From Streptomyces cylindrosporus (GTDB taxonomy: Bacteria; Actinomycetota; Actinomycetes; Streptomycetales; Streptomycetaceae), in contig NZ_JALDAY010000021.1 in the NCBI RefSeq assembly GCF_022698165.1, positions 62,001 through 126,000 of the forward strand: DNA of 64,000 nt. Reading direction: 5' to 3'. The translations under genes and the position numbers were made by a program. Positions 31,259-39,983 of the stretch are shown in pieces. Positions within the stretch are counted from its first letter, which is position 1, and each line of letters begins with the position of its first letter. The notes below the pieces were generated by a model, which was not told the origin of the DNA, made no database searches, and saw only the letters and a list, made by a program, of their open reading frames with translations.

Positions 31259-33052
31259 GTGCAATCCCCATACCCCCCACGTCCGCCCTATCCGCCGCGT
31301 CCCGGATCGGGGCCGGCCGAGTCCGACCGCAACCTCGTCGCACAACTGGACCAGGGGGCCGCGGGTGCCCGGGCCGGCGCATTGCTGCTGGCCCGGCACT
31401 GGCGCGCGACATATGACTACGCGGCGATCTGTCTGGCCGCCCCGGAACACTCGGCGTCCATGGCGGCGGCCGCCGCATTCCACCGAGTGCTCGGGAAGCC
31501 GGCCGGCGGAGCCCTTCGGCCACAGCTTCTGACCGCCGTACGGGACACCGTCAAGGAGTGGGCCGCCGACGACCGCATTTCTCTGGTCCTGCCGGAACTC
31601 CGCAAACCGACCGGCGGTCGCGGACTGCGGGCGGCACGCTCCGTGACGCCCGAAAGGCGATTGCTCGCCGAGCGTGCATTCCGGGCCCTTCCTGGGGCCT
31701 CGCAATGCCTGTTGTGGCACACCGAGGTCGAGGCCGAACCCATAACCGTACCGGCCGGTCTGTTGGGGGTGGACGTGCCCACCGCGACGGCCGCCCTCGA
31801 CCAGGCGCGCGAGCAATTCCGGACCGGCTGCGTGCGCGCCCACGGGGAACTCGCGCCGGGCAAGGAATGCCGCTTCTACAACCGCCTCCTCGACGTCCCG
31901 ATACGCCGGGGCGGCGCCCTGCTCCCGGATGTCCAGCAGCATCTGGCCGAGTGCCGCTACTGCCGGCACGCCGCCGAGCAGTTGAGCCATTTCGAGGGCG
32001 GCCTCGACGTGCTCCTCGCCGAGACCGTCCTCGGCTGGGGCGCCCGGCGCTATCTCGACTCCCGCCCCGGCCGCGGCGGCGAGCGGGCCCCGGCGCCGGG
32101 GCGCGGACTCCTGCGGCCCGCCGGCGGCGGACGTCACCGCCCGGCCGCCCCCCGGAGAAGCACCAAGGCCGTCGTCGTCGGCGTCGGTCTCACCTCCCTC
32201 GCTCTGCTCGCCACCGTCCTGGTCGCCAAGGGCTGGACCGACGACAACGGTGTCCCGGACCCGCAGGCCACCTGGGGAGCGCAGAGCGGCAGCTCCATCG
32301 ACCCGGGGCGCTCCGCGACCGGGACCTCGGCCGGATCCCCCTCGGCCGCCTCCGCGGAGCAGCCGATCGAGGTCGGGCGCGGCAGGCTGCGCAACCCGAG
32401 CGCCGGGCTCTGCCTCGACGTCGACGGCGGCCGGGCCCGGACCGGCGCCGCCCTCGTCCTGGCGGCGTGCTCGACCGCCGGGTCCCAGCAGTGGTCGTAC
32501 CAGGACGACGGCCTCCTGCGCAGCGGGGCGGACCCCGCACTCTGCCTGGACGCCGACACCGCGGACGGTTCGGTGACCCTGGCCGGTTGTGTCGTACACG
32601 CGGGGGAGGTGCGCTTCGACCTCACCGTGCGCGGCGAGCTGCTGCTGCGCGGGGGCAAGGGATCGCTGGTCGCGCCCGGCAAGGGGGACGCCGTCGTCGT
32701 CGCCCGCCGGGACGGGGCGGCCCGGCAGCGCTGGGTGCTCGAAGCCGGCGCCGACACCGAGGGGGTCACGCCGCAGCAGGGCGGAGTGGAGGGCGTGCAG
32801 CCGCCGCCCGTGCGCCCGGACCCGCCCGGCGCGACCCCGCGCCCGCCCGTCGGCCCGCCTCCGTCGGCGGCACCGCAGGGCACGGAGCAGGGGCAGGGGC
32901 AGGGGCAGTACGGGAAGAAGTACGCGCAGGTCAGCAGCGAGACCCGGCCGGCCGACCCGCCGGTACCGCTCGACGACCTCGGTACGCTCCCGGCCGACGT
33001 ACTCGACACGGTCTCGTCCCTCGCGGCGCCGCTCGGGTCCGCCCTCGGCTGA
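31259..33052 (+). CDS. ECF-sigma-like protein fused to zinc finger, membrane helix and ricin-type lectin domain
   Basis: 597 residues from GTG 31259 (GGAAGGA 10 bases upstream). Residues 1-20 are Pro-rich. Residues 22-105 resemble sigma region 2 (ESDRNLVAQLDQGAAGARAG, then LRPQLLTAVRDTVKEWAADD), though the usual acidic region-2.3 residues are Ala (SMAAAAAF). Residues 130-195 resemble region 4 (CLLWHTEVEAEPITVPAGLL). A H228-x3-C232-x2-C235 zinc-binding motif of anti-sigma type follows (QQHLAECRYCRHAAEQL), then a single helix at about 303-324, a Ser/Thr-rich extracellular spacer and a ricin B-type beta-trefoil (about 374-500; LCLDVDGG, QQWSYQDDG, LCLDAD). The tail is Pro-rich. Probably senses carbohydrate outside and controls transcription inside; inference. 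Confidence 0.8.
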   Translation: MQSPYPPRPPYPPRPGSGPAESDRNLVAQLDQGAAGARAGALLLARHWRATYDYAAICLAAPEHSASMAAAAAFHRVLGKPAGGALRPQLLTAVRDTVKEWAADDRISLVLPELRKPTGGRGLRAARSVTPERRLLAERAFRALPGASQCLLWHTEVEAEPITVPAGLLGVDVPTATAALDQAREQFRTGCVRAHGELAPGKECRFYNRLLDVPIRRGGALLPDVQQHLAECRYCRHAAEQLSHFEGGLDVLLAETVLGWGARRYLDSRPGRGGERAPAPGRGLLRPAGGGRHRPAAPRRSTKAVVVGVGLTSLALLATVLVAKGWTDDNGVPDPQATWGAQSGSSIDPGRSATGTSAGSPSAASAEQPIEVGRGRLRNPSAGLCLDVDGGRARTGAALVLAACSTAGSQQWSYQDDGLLRSGADPALCLDADTADGSVTLAGCVVHAGEVRFDLTVRGELLLRGGKGSLVAPGKGDAVVVARRDGAARQRWVLEAGADTEGVTPQQGGVEGVQPPPVRPDPPGATPRPPVGPPPSAAPQGTEQGQGQGQYGKKYAQVSSETRPADPPVPLDDLGTLPADVLDTVSSLAAPLGSALG

Positions 33053-33067
33053 CACGCGGCACAACGG

Positions 33068-33098
33068 CCGGGGTCACCCCACCCAGGGGTGGCCCCGG
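33068..33098. terminator. Hairpin terminator after the ECF/lectin gene
   Basis: CCGGGGTCACCCC (33068-33080) pairs with GGGGTGGCCCCGG (33086-33098) with one G-U pair and a 5-base loop, followed by a T-rich run (ATTCGTTTCTTG). It ends transcription 16 bases after the stop codon. Confidence 0.88.
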
Positions 33099-33311
33099 AT
33101 TCGTTTCTTGTGGGCATTCGGGCTGTTTCTTGTTCGGATCATTGACACGAGTCACCTCCGGTCATAGTTTTCCCGCCGCGCCGCTGGTGTCCGACGGGGT
33201 GTCAATTCGGTTCCGACGCGGAGTGCGTTCAGATGCCGAACACAGGCCGGGACGCCATGGCGCGCCTGCGGTTCACATCGTCGTGCCCGCACACCGAAGG
33301 AGTGACGGCCC

Positions 33312-35777
33312 ATGACCGACACTGTCTCGAGGAGATCCGCACTGCGACTGCTGGGCGGCGCGATCGCCGTCGCCGCGGCGGCCACCGGCGGTCTCACCTC
33401 TCCGGCCCACGCACAGACCAGACCCGAGGCGGGGGCCGGCCCCCGCGTCGAAGGCCTCATCGGCAAGCTCACCCTCGACGAGAAGATCTCCCTCCTGCAC
33501 GGCGCCACCGACCCCGCCTCGCTCGGCCAGGCGGGCTACGTCCCCGGGGTGCAGCGCCTCGGCATCCCCCCGCTCCGCCTCGCCGACGGCCCGGCCGGTG
33601 TCCGCGTCACCCGGCACGCCACCGCCCTGCCCGCCCCCGTCCTGCTGGCCTCCGCCTTCGACCCGGACCTGGCCCGGCGCTACGGACAGGTCATCGGCCG
33701 CGAGGGCCGCGCCCTGGGCCAGGACGTGCTGCTCTCCCCGATGGTCAACCTCATCCGCACCCCGTACGCGGGCCGCAACTTCGAGACCTTCAGCGAGGAC
33801 CCCCTCCTCGCGTCGGAGATGGTCGCCGCCGAGATCCGCGGCATCCAGGGCGAGCACCTCATCGCCACCGTCAAGCACTACGCGATGAACAACCAGGAGA
33901 AGGACCGCATGTCGATCGACGTGCGGGTCGACGAGCAGACCATGCACGAGCTGGAGCTCCGCGGCTTCGAGGCGGCCGTGGAAGCCGGCACCGGCGCCGT
34001 CATGGGCGCCTACAACAAGGTCAACGGCACCTTCGCCTGCGAGAACAAGACCCTGCTCAGTGACATCCTGCGCGACCGGTGGGGCTTCGAGGGCTGGGTG
34101 ATGACCGACTGGTTCGCCGCCCACAGCACCGTCGCCGCCATCACCGCGGGCCTCGACATGGAGATGCCCGACGGCACCTATTTCGGTACGGCGCTCAAGA
34201 CGGCCGTGCAAAGCGGCAGCGTCCCCGAGCGCTATGTCGACCGTGCCGTACGCCGGATCCTCGCCGTCATGGACCGCTTCGGCCTGCTCGACGGCAGCGT
34301 GCCGCCCCGCCCCGACCGTGACGCGCCGGCCGGCGCGGCCGTCGCCCTGGAGGTCGCCAAGGCGGGCGCCACCCTCCTGCGCAACGAGCACCGCACCCTC
34401 CCGCTGGCCCCCGGCGGCAGCGTCGCGGTGATCGGCCCGACCGGCAGCCTGCCCTTCGTCAGCGGCGGCGGCAGCGCACACGTCGTCCCCGACCACGCCG
34501 ACAGCCCGCTGGACGCCATCAAGTCCCGCGCGGGACAGGTGACTTACGCCCTCGGCGAGGACCTGTTCGGCAAGGCGATCCCCGCCTCCGTGCTCAGCCC
34601 CGCCTTTGACAGCGAGGGACAGCAGGTCGGCGTCGGCAAGATCTGGACGTACGACGGGACGCTCACGGTCCCCGAGGACGACGAGTGGACCTTCGTCCTG
34701 CACTTCTCCTCCGCGCCCACGGCCCGCCCCAAGGTCCTCCTCGACGGCACCGAGCTGTTCCCGCAGGCCGCCGGATACGGCGAGTACTTCTCGGGCGGGC
34801 TCGTCTCGGCCGCCCCCGACGGGCTCTCCGTGCGCCGCAAGACCCTGACCCTCACCAAGGGCGCCCACTCCCTGAAGATCACCGCGCAGGGCGGGGCCTC
34901 CGGACTGCTCTTCCGGCTGCGGCGGATCACCGGCGCGACCCGCGCCCAGGACGTGGCCGAGGCCGTGGGTGTCGCCCGCGCCGCCCGCGACGTGGTGCTG
35001 TTCGCCTACGAGGACGCCACCGAGGGCCTGGACCGCACCACCATCGCCCTCCCCGGCCGGCAGGCCCGGCTGATCGAGGCGGTCACCGCGGCCAACCCGC
35101 GCACCACGGTCGTCCTCAACACCTCGTCCTCCACCTCGATGCCGTGGCTCGGGCACACCGGCGCCGTGCTCCAGATGTACTACCCGGGCCAGGAGGGCGC
35201 GGCCGCCACCGCCGCCGTGCTGTACGGCGAGTGCGACCCCGGCGGCCGCCTCACCCAGTCCTTCCCGGTCGACGACGACCACCATCCCGTCGCCGGCGAC
35301 CCCCTCCGCTACCCGGGCGTGGACGGCACCGAGGAGTACTCGGAGGGCATCCACGCCGGCTACCGCTGGTACGACGCCGAAGGCGTGCGGCCCCTGTTCC
35401 CGTTCGGGCACGGACTGTCGTACACCTCCTTCTCCTACGACGACCTGCGCGCGCACCGGACCCGGCGCGGCCTTGTGGTGTCGTTCTCCGTGCGCAACAC
35501 CGGGCGGCGGGACGGGATCGCGGTGCCGCAGGTGTACGTCGGGCGCTCGCCCGATCTCCGACTCGACCAGGCGGTACGGGTGTTGGGCGGATTCCGGCGG
35601 ATCGCCCTGCGGGCGGGGGAGCGCCGGCGCGTCGAAGTGGAAGTCTCCGCACGCACATTGTCCTCATGGGACCCGAAGCGTCACGATTGGGTGCTCGGGA
35701 CCGGTCGGCGCACCGTGTGGGCCGGCGCGTCCTCGCGCGATCTGCGGCTGCGGACGACCGTGGAGGTGGGCAAGTGA
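33312..35777 (+). CDS. Secreted glycoside hydrolase family 3 beta-glucosidase
   Basis: 821 residues from ATG 33312 (GAAGGAGTG upstream). Twin-arginine signal (VSRRSALRLLGGAIAVAAAA) with an AHA-type cleavage site at about residue 36. GH3 N-terminal barrel: LADGPAGVRVTRHATALPAP, HYAMNNQEKDRMS and the nucleophile Asp266 in GWVMTDWFAAHST. A PA14 domain (about 430-540: WTYDGTLTVPEDDEWTFVLH) interrupts the C-terminal GH3 sandwich; a fibronectin-III-like domain ends the protein (DGIAVPQVYVGRS). Removes terminal beta-linked sugars from oligosaccharides. Overlaps the carboxylesterase start (GTGA). Confidence 0.95.
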   Translation: MTDTVSRRSALRLLGGAIAVAAAATGGLTSPAHAQTRPEAGAGPRVEGLIGKLTLDEKISLLHGATDPASLGQAGYVPGVQRLGIPPLRLADGPAGVRVTRHATALPAPVLLASAFDPDLARRYGQVIGREGRALGQDVLLSPMVNLIRTPYAGRNFETFSEDPLLASEMVAAEIRGIQGEHLIATVKHYAMNNQEKDRMSIDVRVDEQTMHELELRGFEAAVEAGTGAVMGAYNKVNGTFACENKTLLSDILRDRWGFEGWVMTDWFAAHSTVAAITAGLDMEMPDGTYFGTALKTAVQSGSVPERYVDRAVRRILAVMDRFGLLDGSVPPRPDRDAPAGAAVALEVAKAGATLLRNEHRTLPLAPGGSVAVIGPTGSLPFVSGGGSAHVVPDHADSPLDAIKSRAGQVTYALGEDLFGKAIPASVLSPAFDSEGQQVGVGKIWTYDGTLTVPEDDEWTFVLHFSSAPTARPKVLLDGTELFPQAAGYGEYFSGGLVSAAPDGLSVRRKTLTLTKGAHSLKITAQGGASGLLFRLRRITGATRAQDVAEAVGVARAARDVVLFAYEDATEGLDRTTIALPGRQARLIEAVTAANPRTTVVLNTSSSTSMPWLGHTGAVLQMYYPGQEGAAATAAVLYGECDPGGRLTQSFPVDDDHHPVAGDPLRYPGVDGTEEYSEGIHAGYRWYDAEGVRPLFPFGHGLSYTSFSYDDLRAHRTRRGLVVSFSVRNTGRRDGIAVPQVYVGRSPDLRLDQAVRVLGGFRRIALRAGERRRVEVEVSARTLSSWDPKRHDWVLGTGRRTVWAGASSRDLRLRTTVEVGK

Positions 35778-37333
35778 TACGACGTGTCGCCATCGCCCTG
35801 ACAGCCCTCGCGGCGGCGCTCGTCGCCCCCGTGCCCGTGGCGCAGGCCGCGGCGCAGGGCCGTGATCCGGTCGTGCGCACCGACGCCGGCTCCGTGCGCG
35901 GTGAAACCACCGCCGAGGGGCGGCAGTTCCTCGGCATCCCGTACGCCGAACCACCGGTCGGGAAGCTCCGCTGGCGGCAACCGCGGCCGGTCCGGCCCTG
36001 GCACGGGGTGCGCTCCGCGCGGGACTTCGGCAACAAGTGTGTACAGACGTCGAGTTGGGACCCGGGCTACGAGCAGCCCTCGTACACCGAGGACTGTCTC
36101 GATCTCAACGTGTACGTGCCCGAGGGGTCCGAACGGCGTGCGGTGCTCGTCTGGTTCCACGGGGGCGGACTGACGGCCGGGGCCGGACAGGACGTCGTGC
36201 CCGACGCCTTCGCCCGGCAGACCGGAACGGTCGTCGTGACCGTCAACTACCGCCTGGGCGCGATGGGTTTCCTGGCCGCGGCCGGGCTCGACGGCGAGGC
36301 GCGCGACGGGGTCTCCGGGAACTTCGGCATGCTCGACCAACAGGCCGCGCTGCGCTGGGTGCGCGCCAACATCGGCCGCTTCGGCGGCGATCCGGGCCGC
36401 GTCACCATCGCCGGCGAGTCGGCGGGCGGCCGTTCGGTCTGCACCCAGCTGGCCTCGCCGACGGCGAAGGGGCTGTTCCGTTCGGCGATCATCGAGAGCG
36501 GCGCCTACGACGACTGCGGCGCGCGTACGCACGAGGACGCGGTGGCTCAGGGCGCCGCCTTCGCCCAGCGGCTGGGCTGCGCGGACGTGGCCTGTCTGCG
36601 CGGGAAGTCCGCCCGCGAAATCCTCGAAGCACAGGGGGACTTCGACTGGGGACCGGTGACCGGCGGCGCCTTCCTGCCGGTGCAACCCGAGCAGGCGATC
36701 GCCCGGGGGACCGCGTCCCGGGTGCCGGTGATCAACGGCTCGAACAAGGACGAGGGGCGGCTGTTCGCCTTCTCCTCCTTCGATCTGAACGGCACACCGC
36801 TCACAGCCGAGCAGTACCCCGAGGTCATGCGGAACGACTTCGGCGAGCAGGCCCTGCGGCGCTACCCGCTCTCGGCCTACCCCACGCCGACCATCGCCTA
36901 CGCGACCGCACTCGGCGACACGCTGTTCAGCTGCTCGGCGCTGCGACTCGACGGGCTGCTCGCCGCGCGCGGTCCCGTCTACTCGTACGAGTTCGCGGAC
37001 CGCACCTCCCCGCCCTTCGCCTCCCTGCGCAACCTGCACACCGACTTCGACTTCGGTGCGACGCACGTGAACGAGATCCAGTACCTCTTCAAGCACTTCG
37101 GTCTGGAGTCACCTTTCGACGCCGAGCAGCAGGCGCTGTCGCGGCAGATGGTGCAGTACTGGGGATCCTTCGTGCGCGACGGTGTGCCGCGGGCCGCGGG
37201 GCAGCCCACGATGCCGGGCACCGTCGGCACGGTGCTCTCCCTGAAGACCGCGGCCAAGGGCGGGAACACCCTCAGTACCACCCTGCACCAGGAGCACCGG
37301 TGCGACCTGTGGGACGCCGCCACGGCGGGGTGA
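35774..37333 (+). CDS. Secreted type-B carboxylesterase
   Basis: 519 residues from GTG 35774, coupled to the GH3 gene. Sec signal peptide (IRRVAIALTALAAALVAPVP, cleaved after AQA). Alpha/beta-hydrolase motifs: oxyanion VWFHGGGLTAG, nucleophile Ser216 in IAGESAGGRS, Glu in NGSNKDEGRLFAF and His in FGATHVNEIQYLF. Early EDCLDLNVYVP motif is diagnostic for the family. It probably deacetylates or de-esterifies plant-type polysaccharides or glycosides, complementing the beta-glucosidase. Ends 11 bases before a strong terminator. Confidence 0.95.
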   Translation: MIRRVAIALTALAAALVAPVPVAQAAAQGRDPVVRTDAGSVRGETTAEGRQFLGIPYAEPPVGKLRWRQPRPVRPWHGVRSARDFGNKCVQTSSWDPGYEQPSYTEDCLDLNVYVPEGSERRAVLVWFHGGGLTAGAGQDVVPDAFARQTGTVVVTVNYRLGAMGFLAAAGLDGEARDGVSGNFGMLDQQAALRWVRANIGRFGGDPGRVTIAGESAGGRSVCTQLASPTAKGLFRSAIIESGAYDDCGARTHEDAVAQGAAFAQRLGCADVACLRGKSAREILEAQGDFDWGPVTGGAFLPVQPEQAIARGTASRVPVINGSNKDEGRLFAFSSFDLNGTPLTAEQYPEVMRNDFGEQALRRYPLSAYPTPTIAYATALGDTLFSCSALRLDGLLAARGPVYSYEFADRTSPPFASLRNLHTDFDFGATHVNEIQYLFKHFGLESPFDAEQQALSRQMVQYWGSFVRDGVPRAAGQPTMPGTVGTVLSLKTAAKGGNTLSTTLHQEHRCDLWDAATAG

Positions 37334-37343
37334 CCCGGTAGGC

Positions 37344-37380
37344 TTCCCGGCGTGCGCCCCCGTGCGGCGCACGCCGGGAA
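37344..37380. terminator. Hairpin terminator after the GH3-esterase operon
   Basis: TTCCCGGCGTGCGC (37344-37357) and GCGCACGCCGGGAA (37367-37380) are perfect 14-bp arms with a 9-base loop, 38 bases before the DedA start. Confidence 0.85.
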
Positions 37381-37418
37381 CACCGGAACCAGAGCTCGCA
37401 CAACGGGAGGAACCGGCG

Positions 37419-38069
37419 TTGCACGTCCAGGAGTGGCTCGACACGGTGCCCGCGGCAGCCGTCTACGCCGTGGTGGCACTGGTCATCGGTCTGGAGAGCC
37501 TGGGCATCCCGCTGCCGGGCGAGATCATCCTGGTCTCCGCCGCCCTGATGTCCTCCCAGCACTCCGGGATCAACCCGGTCGTGCTCGGCGCGTGCGCCAC
37601 CCTGGGCGCCGTCGTCGGCGACTCCATCGGCTACGCGATCGGCCGCAAGGGCGGACGTCCGCTGCTGGCCTGGCTGGGCAGGAAGTTCCCGCGGCACTTC
37701 AGCGAGGGACACGTCGCCACCGCCGAGCGGTCCTTCGAGAAGTGGGGCATGTGGGCGGTCTTCTTCGGCCGCTTCGTCGCCCTGCTGCGCATCTTCGCCG
37801 GCCCCCTGGCGGGCGTCCTCCACATGCCGTACTGGAAGTTCCTGATCGCCAACGTCCTGGGCGGCATCTGCTGGGCGGGCGGCACGACGGCCGTCATCTA
37901 CTACGTCGGCGTCGTCGCCGAGGACTGGCTGAAGCGGTTCTCGTACCTGGGGCTGGTGGTGGCCCTGCTGATCGGACTCACCTCGATGCTCGTCCTGCGG
38001 CGCAGGGCGAAGAAGGCCACGGCCCGCAAGGAAGCGGCCGAGACGGAACCCGTCCCGGCCGTCGACTGA
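37419..38069 (+). CDS. DedA-family membrane protein
   Basis: 216 residues from TTG 37419, chosen because GGGAGGAA lies seven bases upstream. DedA/VTT features: LGIPLPGEIILVSAALMSSQ with the family Glu, GDSIGYAIGRKGGRPLLAWL and FFGRFVALLRIFAGPLAGVL with the essential Arg, plus a final helix GLVVALLIGLTSMLVLRRRA. DedA proteins recycle undecaprenyl phosphate or other lipids across the membrane. Distinct subfamily from the TVP38-type protein at 25419. Confidence 0.93.
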   Translation: MHVQEWLDTVPAAAVYAVVALVIGLESLGIPLPGEIILVSAALMSSQHSGINPVVLGACATLGAVVGDSIGYAIGRKGGRPLLAWLGRKFPRHFSEGHVATAERSFEKWGMWAVFFGRFVALLRIFAGPLAGVLHMPYWKFLIANVLGGICWAGGTTAVIYYVGVVAEDWLKRFSYLGLVVALLIGLTSMLVLRRRAKKATARKEAAETEPVPAVD

Positions 38070-38072
38070 GGG

Positions 38073-38603
38073 CTACCGCTCGTACAGCTCGTCGTGCGAC
38101 TTCGCGAGCTCCGCGTAGAACGTGCCGTTCAGCGTCACGCCCTGGCGCTCCTCCTCGGTCAGCTCCCGCCGCACCTTCGCCGGTACGCCGGCCACCAGTG
38201 AACCCGGCGGGACCCGCATGCCCTGCGGCACCAGGGCCTGCGCCGCGATCAGCGAGCCCTCGCCGATCACCGCGCCGTTGAGGACCGTCGCGCCCATGCC
38301 GATCAGGCAGTCGTCGCCGACCGTCGCTCCGTGCACCACCGCGTTGTGGCCCACCGACACCCGCTCCCCGATGCTGACCGGGAACCCGGGGTCGGCGTGC
38401 AGCGTGCAGTTGTCCTGGATGTTCGCCCGGGCGCCCACGGAGATGCGCTCGACGTCACCGCGCAGTACCGCGCCGTACCAGACGCTCGCCCCCGCCGCGA
38501 GCGTCACATCGCCGATCACCGAGGCCGTGGGGGCCACGAAGGCCTCCGCGTCGATCTTCGGTTCCCTGCCGCCGATGCCCGTGATCAGCGCCTTGTGCGT
38601 CAT
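38073..38603 (-). CDS. Gamma-carbonic anhydrase-family protein (left-handed beta-helix)
   Basis: 176 residues from ATG 38603. Hexapeptide repeats form a left-handed beta helix: SVIGDVTLAAGASVWYGAVL, ISVGARANIQDNCTLHADP, VSVGHNAVVHGATVGDDCLI, with the three zinc histidines in TLHAD, VGHN and VHG as in Cam/YrdA proteins. Length is standard. The catalytic acid residues of true Cam are not evident, so carbonic-anhydrase activity is uncertain; it may be an acyltransferase-like relative. Convergent with DedA, three bases apart. Confidence 0.93.
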   Translation of the reverse strand: MTHKALITGIGGREPKIDAEAFVAPTASVIGDVTLAAGASVWYGAVLRGDVERISVGARANIQDNCTLHADPGFPVSIGERVSVGHNAVVHGATVGDDCLIGMGATVLNGAVIGEGSLIAAQALVPQGMRVPPGSLVAGVPAKVRRELTEEERQGVTLNGTFYAELAKSHDELYER

Positions 38604-38761
38604 CGACCTCTCCTCGTCGTCGGTTCAGGACGCACGGTAGGCGATGACCGGCCGCCGCGGCTCGCCGGGGCCGTGCGTCACCCACTGCGGGCGAAGCACG
38701 CCGGGGCCGGCCGGGGCGAGGGTGGCGGATCGACAGGCTTCCGCGGTCCGAGGAGGCGGTC

Positions 38762-39607
38762 ATGGCGTTGCCGGGTCTCGTCAGATCCCCGGCCATCGGC
38801 AAGTCGCTGGCCGTTGGCAGGTCCCTGGCGGTCGGCATCGGGCGTCAGCTGGTGAGCGTGGGGTTCCTCGACATGGCGACCCGGCTGGCGGCCCAGGCCT
38901 TCCTGACCGCGCTGCCCCTGCTCTTCGCCATCGCCTCCTTCTCCCCGGCCGGGATCCGCGACGAACTGCGGCGGACGATACGACTCCTCCTCGGCGCCTC
39001 GGGCCCGGCCCTCGCCCAGGTCGACGGGGTGTACGCGGGCGGCGACCAGGCGCGGGAGACCTGGGGCGCGGTCGGTGTGCTGGTCGCGCTGGTGTCCGCC
39101 ACCGCGTTCAGCCGGGCGCTGCAGCGGCTGTGCGAGCGGGCCTGGCATCTGCCGCGGTCCGGGCTGCGCAGCGTGGTGTGGCGGTGGGGCGCCTGGCTGG
39201 TGGTGTGGGTCGCGGCCCTGCTGTTCCAGGGTTCGGTTCGGGACGGGTTCGGCGCCGGGCCCCTGCTCGGAGTGCCCCTTCAGCTGATCGGGGCGTGTCT
39301 GCTGTGGTGGTGGACGCAGCATCTGCTGCTGGTCGGGCGGGTGGGCTGGCTGCCGCTGCTGCCCGGCGCGCTCCTCACCGGCGTCGGCGTGGTCGCGTTC
39401 TCGGCCGTCTCGGGGCTGTGGCTGCCGCGCTCGCTGCGGCTGAGCGTCGAGCGGTACGGGCCGCTCGGCTCCGTCTTCACCCTGCTGTCCTGGCTGATCC
39501 TCTTCTTCGCGACCGTCGTCGTCGGCATCGCAGTGGGGTACGTCGTCGCCCACGTCGACGCCGTCGCGCGGCGGCTCGGGGTGGCTGCGGCACCGCCGTC
39601 TGGATGA
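38762..39607 (+). CDS. YihY/BrkB-type inner-membrane protein
   Basis: 281 residues from ATG 38762 (GAGGAGG-like site upstream). About six membrane helices, starting with MATRLAAQAFLTALPLLFAI and including LLSWLILFFATVVVGIAVGY. The FLDMATRLAAQAFLTALPLL segment and the overall layout fit the YihY/UPF0761 family, once misnamed ribonuclease BN. N-terminal near-repeats PAIGKSLAVGRSLAVG are unusual. Its 3' end runs straight into the minisatellite at 39615. Confidence 0.82.
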   Translation: MALPGLVRSPAIGKSLAVGRSLAVGIGRQLVSVGFLDMATRLAAQAFLTALPLLFAIASFSPAGIRDELRRTIRLLLGASGPALAQVDGVYAGGDQARETWGAVGVLVALVSATAFSRALQRLCERAWHLPRSGLRSVVWRWGAWLVVWVAALLFQGSVRDGFGAGPLLGVPLQLIGACLLWWWTQHLLLVGRVGWLPLLPGALLTGVGVVAFSAVSGLWLPRSLRLSVERYGPLGSVFTLLSWLILFFATVVVGIAVGYVVAHVDAVARRLGVAAAPPSG

Positions 39608-39614
39608 GGTGACG

Positions 39615-39893
39615 GTTGGGGCGGCGGTCTGGCTGGGGCGGTGGTGGCGCGGCGGTCTGGTTGGGGTGGCGGTTGGTCGGGCGGTCTGGTTGGGGTGGCG
39701 GTTGGTCGGGCGGTCTGGTTGGGGTGGCGGTTGGTCGGGCGGTCTGGTTGGGGTGGCGGTTGGTCGGGCGGTCTGGCTGGGGCGGTGGTGGCGCGGCGGT
39801 CTGGTTGGGGTGGCGGTTGGTCGGGCGGTCTGGCTGGGGCGGTGGTGGCGCGGCGGTCTGGTTGAGGCGGTGGTTGGTTCGGCGGTCTGATTG
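39615..39893. repeat. 29-bp minisatellite after the YihY gene
   Basis: The unit GGCGGTCTGGTTGGGGTGGC-GGTTGGTCG repeats with exact 29-bp spacing (TTGGGGTGGC at 39661, 39690, 39719, 39748) and with 28-bp variant units containing CTGGGGCGGTGGTGGCGC at 39777 and after 39830. About nine to ten units are present. Because 29 is not a multiple of three the array reads open in all three forward frames and codes only for Trp/Gly/Arg-rich nonsense. The G-rich strand has many GGG/GGGG runs. The rest of 39608-39983 holds no gene. Confidence 0.93.
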
Positions 39894-39983
39894 AGGCGGG
39901 CGTGACCCGGCGGCCTGGCTGCGGCGGCGCGGCGGTGGTCCGGCCGTCTCGTTGAGCCCGTTGAGCCGCCGGAGGCCCGGTGG

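Noticed and set aside
39615..39893. CRISPR array
   Set aside because: Units are directly adjacent without unique spacers, and no cas gene is present.
39609..39894. Three overlapping Trp/Gly-rich frames after the YihY gene
   Set aside because: All three frames are open because a 29-bp repeat cycles through them; no start signal or conserved sequence.
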